Shown piece by piece: positions 44,007 to 45,977 of a DNA stretch of 45,977 nt. A model generated the notes under the pieces. That model worked only from the letters and a program-made list of their open reading frames with translations, had not been told where the DNA came from and made no database searches. The stretch comes from Candidatus Thiodiazotropha sp. (ex Epidulcina cf. delphinae) (GTDB lineage Bacteria > Pseudomonadota > Gammaproteobacteria > Chromatiales > Chromatiaceae), in assembly GCA_025656505.1 (NCBI GenBank), contig JAHXHR010000012.1, forward strand, positions 1 to 45,977, read 5' to 3'. A program made the position numbers and the translations under genes. Position 1 is the stretch's first letter. Each line of letters begins with the position of its first letter.

Positions 44007-44914
44007 AATACGCTACCCAACGACCAAAGGTGTCCCTCAGGGGGGGATTAATCTCACCGGTTATTGGGAATCTCGCGCTCGATGGACTGGAGCAAGTGGT
44101 AAAGGGGAAGACAGAGTACTTCCGCCGTAAATCGCCAGGTACGCGGATGACTTCATCATCACCGCCAACAACCGGGAGGTGCTGGAACAACTCACCCCCG
44201 GTATTGAGGCATTTCTCTCGGAACGTGGCGTCAGCCTCTCCAAAGAGAAGACGAAGATCATGCCGCTCAGTGAAGGCTTTGATTTTCTAGGGCAGACCGT
44301 TCGGAAACGCATAAGGCAAAACGGCAAACCAGGCAAACTGCAAATTACGCCGAGCAACCCCGCTTTCCAGGCGATCAAAACCAAAATCAGATCCCTTTGC
44401 AAACGCCATAAAGGAGCTACGCCCGAGGAGTTCATCAACAAACTCAACCCCGTACTGCGTGGCTGGGCAAACTATCATCGGCATATCATCTGTGCCAAGA
44501 CGTTCAGCAAAGTCGGCAGCTTCGCCTGGAGGAGACTTTATCGATGGTGCAAACGCCGTCATCCTGACAAAACCGGACGCTGGATCGCCGAACGCTATTT
44601 TCTCCAGGGACAGTCCGGCAGCTGGCGATTTGCCGACCCCGATACAGGCACAAGCCTGATCAAGATTGGAGAGTTGGTCAAACGGCAAAGACATGTCAAA
44701 ACCGGGATGGCAAGCGCAAAAATTTCAAGCTTGCCAATTTAGTCTATTATCACCCTGACTGCCACCAACAGATGGATTACAATGAAGCTGGATAGTAAAA
44801 CCAAACCGTCGCGTCCCCCAGGGCGTTTGTCATGCTTGAGCCATATACGGTGAAAGTCGCACATACGGTTCTGAGGGGGGAAAGGGCCGTGAGGCACTGA
44901 CCTACCCGGCGCAC
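44007..44914 (+). pseudogene. Group II intron 3' remnant with broken reverse transcriptase/maturase
   Basis: The 5' half of the intron is absent. From about 44015 the frame reads KGVPQGG, then LISPVIGNLALDGLEQVV after a shift in a G7 run at 44041-44047. Stops interrupt near 44128 before RYADDFIITANNREVLEQL, with the RT active site YADD at 44140. Domain X follows (FDFLGQTVRK.., LNPVLRGWANYHRHI). A further shift near 44700 separates an HNH remnant, NLVYYHPDCHQQ. The RNA tail (domains V and VI) follows to about 44914. The enzyme is not functional as written. Confidence 0.88.
44838..44871 (+). ncRNA. Group II intron domain V
   Basis: GAGCCATATACGGTGAAAGT followed by CGCACATACGGTTC is a 34-nt hairpin. 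It has the AGC catalytic triad near its 5' end, complementary GAGCC/GGTTC ends and a GAAA-type loop, the conserved layout of domain V. Domain VI (..GGGCCGTGAGGCACTGACC) and the CTACCC-like 3' end follow. Confidence 0.85.
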
Positions 44915-44965
44915 CTCAAAATCAGAGATATGGCGAAATACCCATATTTCTACTATCCTTAGCCC

Positions 44966-45259
44966 ATGAGTGAACCGAATTTCGAATGGGATGAGGCCAA
45001 AAACCTCGAGAACCAGGAAAAGCACGGCGTCTCTTTCTACGAGGCGCAGCATGCATTTCTCGATTCTAACCGCCTCGTAGCTGAAGATCTCGTGCATAGC
45101 CAGGAGGAGAAAAGGTATTTCTGCATTGGTCGAGATGAATCTGGGGAAGGAATCCTCACTATCCGGTTCACCTATCAGTTAAATCGTATCCGCATATTTG
45201 GTGCGGGTTATTGGCGAAAGGGTAAGAAGGTCTATGAGCAAGCAAATTCAATACACTGA
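44966..45259 (+). CDS. brnT: BrnT-family toxin
   Basis: A 97-residue type II toxin with an RNase-like fold related to RelE. The N-terminal FEWDEAKNLENQEKHGVSFY is the strongest BrnT signature: F-x-WD-x-x-K, then N-x-x-KHG-(V/I)-x-F. The later RYFCIGRDESGEGILTI, FTYQLNRIRIFGA and YWRKGKKVYEQ match the core sheet and basic C-terminal segment. The ATG follows a short A/T-rich leader after the intron end. Toxin precedes antitoxin and their genes overlap by 26 bp, the usual BrnT-BrnA order. Expression is probably autorepressed by the complex, by family analogy. Confidence 0.88.
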   Translation: MSEPNFEWDEAKNLENQEKHGVSFYEAQHAFLDSNRLVAEDLVHSQEEKRYFCIGRDESGEGILTIRFTYQLNRIRIFGAGYWRKGKKVYEQANSIH

Positions 45260-45494
45260 TGAGCCGCTCGGCGAAATGAAACTGGTGCCGGATTTTCTTC
45301 CGTCGCCGAAAGAATTGGCGCTGAAAAACCAGCAAACGAAGGTCACCATCTCTCTAAGCTCTGAGAGTGTGGCTTATTTCAAAGAGGCTGCCAAAAGGCA
45401 CCACATGCAGTACCAGAAAATGATCCGTCAGCTTCTGGATGAATACGTTGCACAACAAAAAATCGCTAATCGGGATAGGGAGCTACTCAAGTAG
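45234..45494 (+). CDS. BrnA-like / CopG-type antitoxin
   Basis: An 86-residue protein starting at the ATG at 45234, with AAGG six bases upstream, inside the toxin gene. The C-terminal half (TKVTISLSSESVAYFKEAAK through QYQKMIRQLLDEYV) reads as a beta strand plus two helices, the ribbon-helix-helix DNA-binding fold of CopG/BrnA antitoxins. The N-terminal half (GEMKLVPDFLPSPKELALKN) would be the toxin-binding extension. The stop TAG is immediately followed by the tail of a second group II intron on the opposite strand. Confidence 0.82.
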   Translation: MSKQIQYTDEPLGEMKLVPDFLPSPKELALKNQQTKVTISLSSESVAYFKEAAKRHHMQYQKMIRQLLDEYVAQQKIANRDRELLK

Positions 45495-45498
45495 CCCC

Positions 45499-45536
45499 CT
45501 CCCACAGCACCGCACAGACGGGTCCGTATACGGCGC
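45499..45536 (-). ncRNA. Group II intron 3' tail (domain V-like), second intron
   Basis: On the minus strand GGCGCCGTATACGGACCCGT followed by CTGTGCGGTGCTGTGGGAGG matches the 3' end common to ltrA-type introns (GCCGTGTACGG..CCGTACGTACGGTGGTGTGAGAGG). It follows the reverse-transcriptase C-terminus at 45593 at the normal distance. It is a remnant distinct from the intron at 44007 and in opposite orientation. Confidence 0.7.
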
Positions 45537-45592
45537 CTGGCCTGCTATTCGCAGAGATGCTTTGCCGGGCAAATCGGCTCTACATCAAGTGT

Positions 45593-45749
45593 CTATCGGG
45601 CCGTAGCCGGATGATGGATTTTGCACCATAGCGTACGCAAGGAAATAAGCCCTATTCTCTCGAAATGTGCATTGCTTAACCCCATGTTCGTGCCCAATGT
45701 CTTAGAGAGACGCCAGTAGCTTTTACGGGATTGACCTGGTCCAGGGTTT
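45593..45749 (-). pseudogene. Group II intron reverse transcriptase C-terminus, second intron
   Basis: The minus strand reads SRKSYWRLSKTLGTNMGLSN, then AHFERIGLISLRTLWCKIHH and PATAR before a TAG stop at 45593. This is the characteristic end of group II maturases (..YWHLAKTLATQ.GMTN..L..QGL.S....W...HYPATAR). Everything upstream is cut off by the IS3-family element whose end lies at about 45750. Only about 52 codons remain. Confidence 0.82.
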
Positions 45750-45977
45750 TGTTACACTACACCCCAGTTAAGCTACTTTTTTCCACTCTAGCCATTGTTG
45801 CTCAAAGTCGTTTGGACTCACATAGTCCGGATATGAATGCAGTCGCCAGCGGTTGTAAAACATGGAAATATATTCCAGTATGTCCCGTTGTGCCTCATAT
45901 CGAGTTTGGTAGTTTTTCCACTGTACCCGCTCCTGTTTTAGGCTGCCAAAAAAGCTTTCAACAACCGCATTGTCCCA
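45750..45977 (-). mobile_element. IS3-family insertion sequence, right end (runs off window)
   Basis: The minus strand from the window edge encodes the end of an OrfB transposase: [20 protein letters not shown], then [20 protein letters not shown] and [20 protein letters not shown], stop at 45768. The motif WDNA-x-x-ESFF-x-x-LK and the final YN-x-x-R-x-H block are the DDE-domain end of IS3 transposases, with the catalytic Glu in VESFF. The element end TGTTACACTACACCCC begins at 45750. The rest lies to the right of the window. Confidence 0.88.

Noticed and set aside
44179..44742. An intact 187-residue maturase gene
   Set aside because: It starts at a GTG inside the RT palm domain just after YADD and lacks the finger region and the in-frame HNH end. 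It is the surviving part of a broken intron protein.

Overview
The window reads as chromosome of a gammaproteobacterium. The strongest evidence is one long minus-strand cluster with the gene order known from that class: nnrD-tsaE-amiC-mutL-miaA-hfq-hflX-hflK-hflC-DUF2065-hisZ-purA (about 37.4 kb down to 23.2 kb). queG diverges from its upstream end, and orn and rsgA lie close by. hisZ, a cysteine-free DsrC/TusE-like protein, a PEP-CTERM-associated-type outer-membrane barrel and cmoAB fit a Chromatiales-like or sulfur-oxidiser-related lineage. That placement is inference; no rRNA or dedicated sulfur-oxidation operon is present to confirm it.

Layout. 1-1.1 kb: decayed mobile DNA, a DsrC-like gene and two abutting palindromic elements. 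1.1-5.5 kb: adk, htpG (with a sigma-32-type promoter) and an outer-membrane beta-barrel gene, all minus. 5.7-12.7 kb: pgm, a DUF2934 protein, glcD-glcE (no glcF), a Met-rich periplasmic protein (minus) and a dihydrolipoamide-dehydrogenase-like flavoprotein. 12.7-13.5 kb: non-genic, with a truncated gene tail, a CTAG-bounded element holding an IHF-like site, and a possible 22-codon ORF. 13.5-20.1 kb (minus): sensor kinase, FixJ-type regulator, UMF1-type transporter, cmoA and cmoB in one tightly overlapping unit. 20.3-22.7 kb: PilZ protein, RDD protein, pabB. 23.2-37.4 kb: the conserved cluster. 38.1-43.8 kb: queG, orn, a Ste24-like M48 protease, a small cytochrome c, rsgA, a CarS-like membrane protein and a metallophosphoesterase. 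43.8-45.98 kb: a pile-up of an ISL3 remnant, a 3' group II intron remnant, a BrnT/BrnA toxin-antitoxin pair, a second group II intron tail on the other strand, and an IS3-family end running off the window.

The most notable layer is small non-autonomous palindromic elements (MITE-like) at gene junctions. Family A is 268-289 bp, has CCTAAAAACCGCAGTT-type ends and is flanked by 5-bp target duplications (TTCAA, TTCAT, TTTAA). It has three full copies, one related copy, one truncated copy and a solo end. One copy split the ATGA stop/start overlap of the kinase and regulator genes and rewrote the kinase C-terminus. A second set is bounded by CTAG at both ends, as expected from IS5-type 4-bp duplication. 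A third, 147-bp element with an 8- to 11-bp duplication has inserted next to one of these. hflK carries an out-of-frame internal deletion, while hflC is intact.

All calls come from reading the sequence and recalling families. No alignments or searches were run, so start codons and domain boundaries are approximate where stated.
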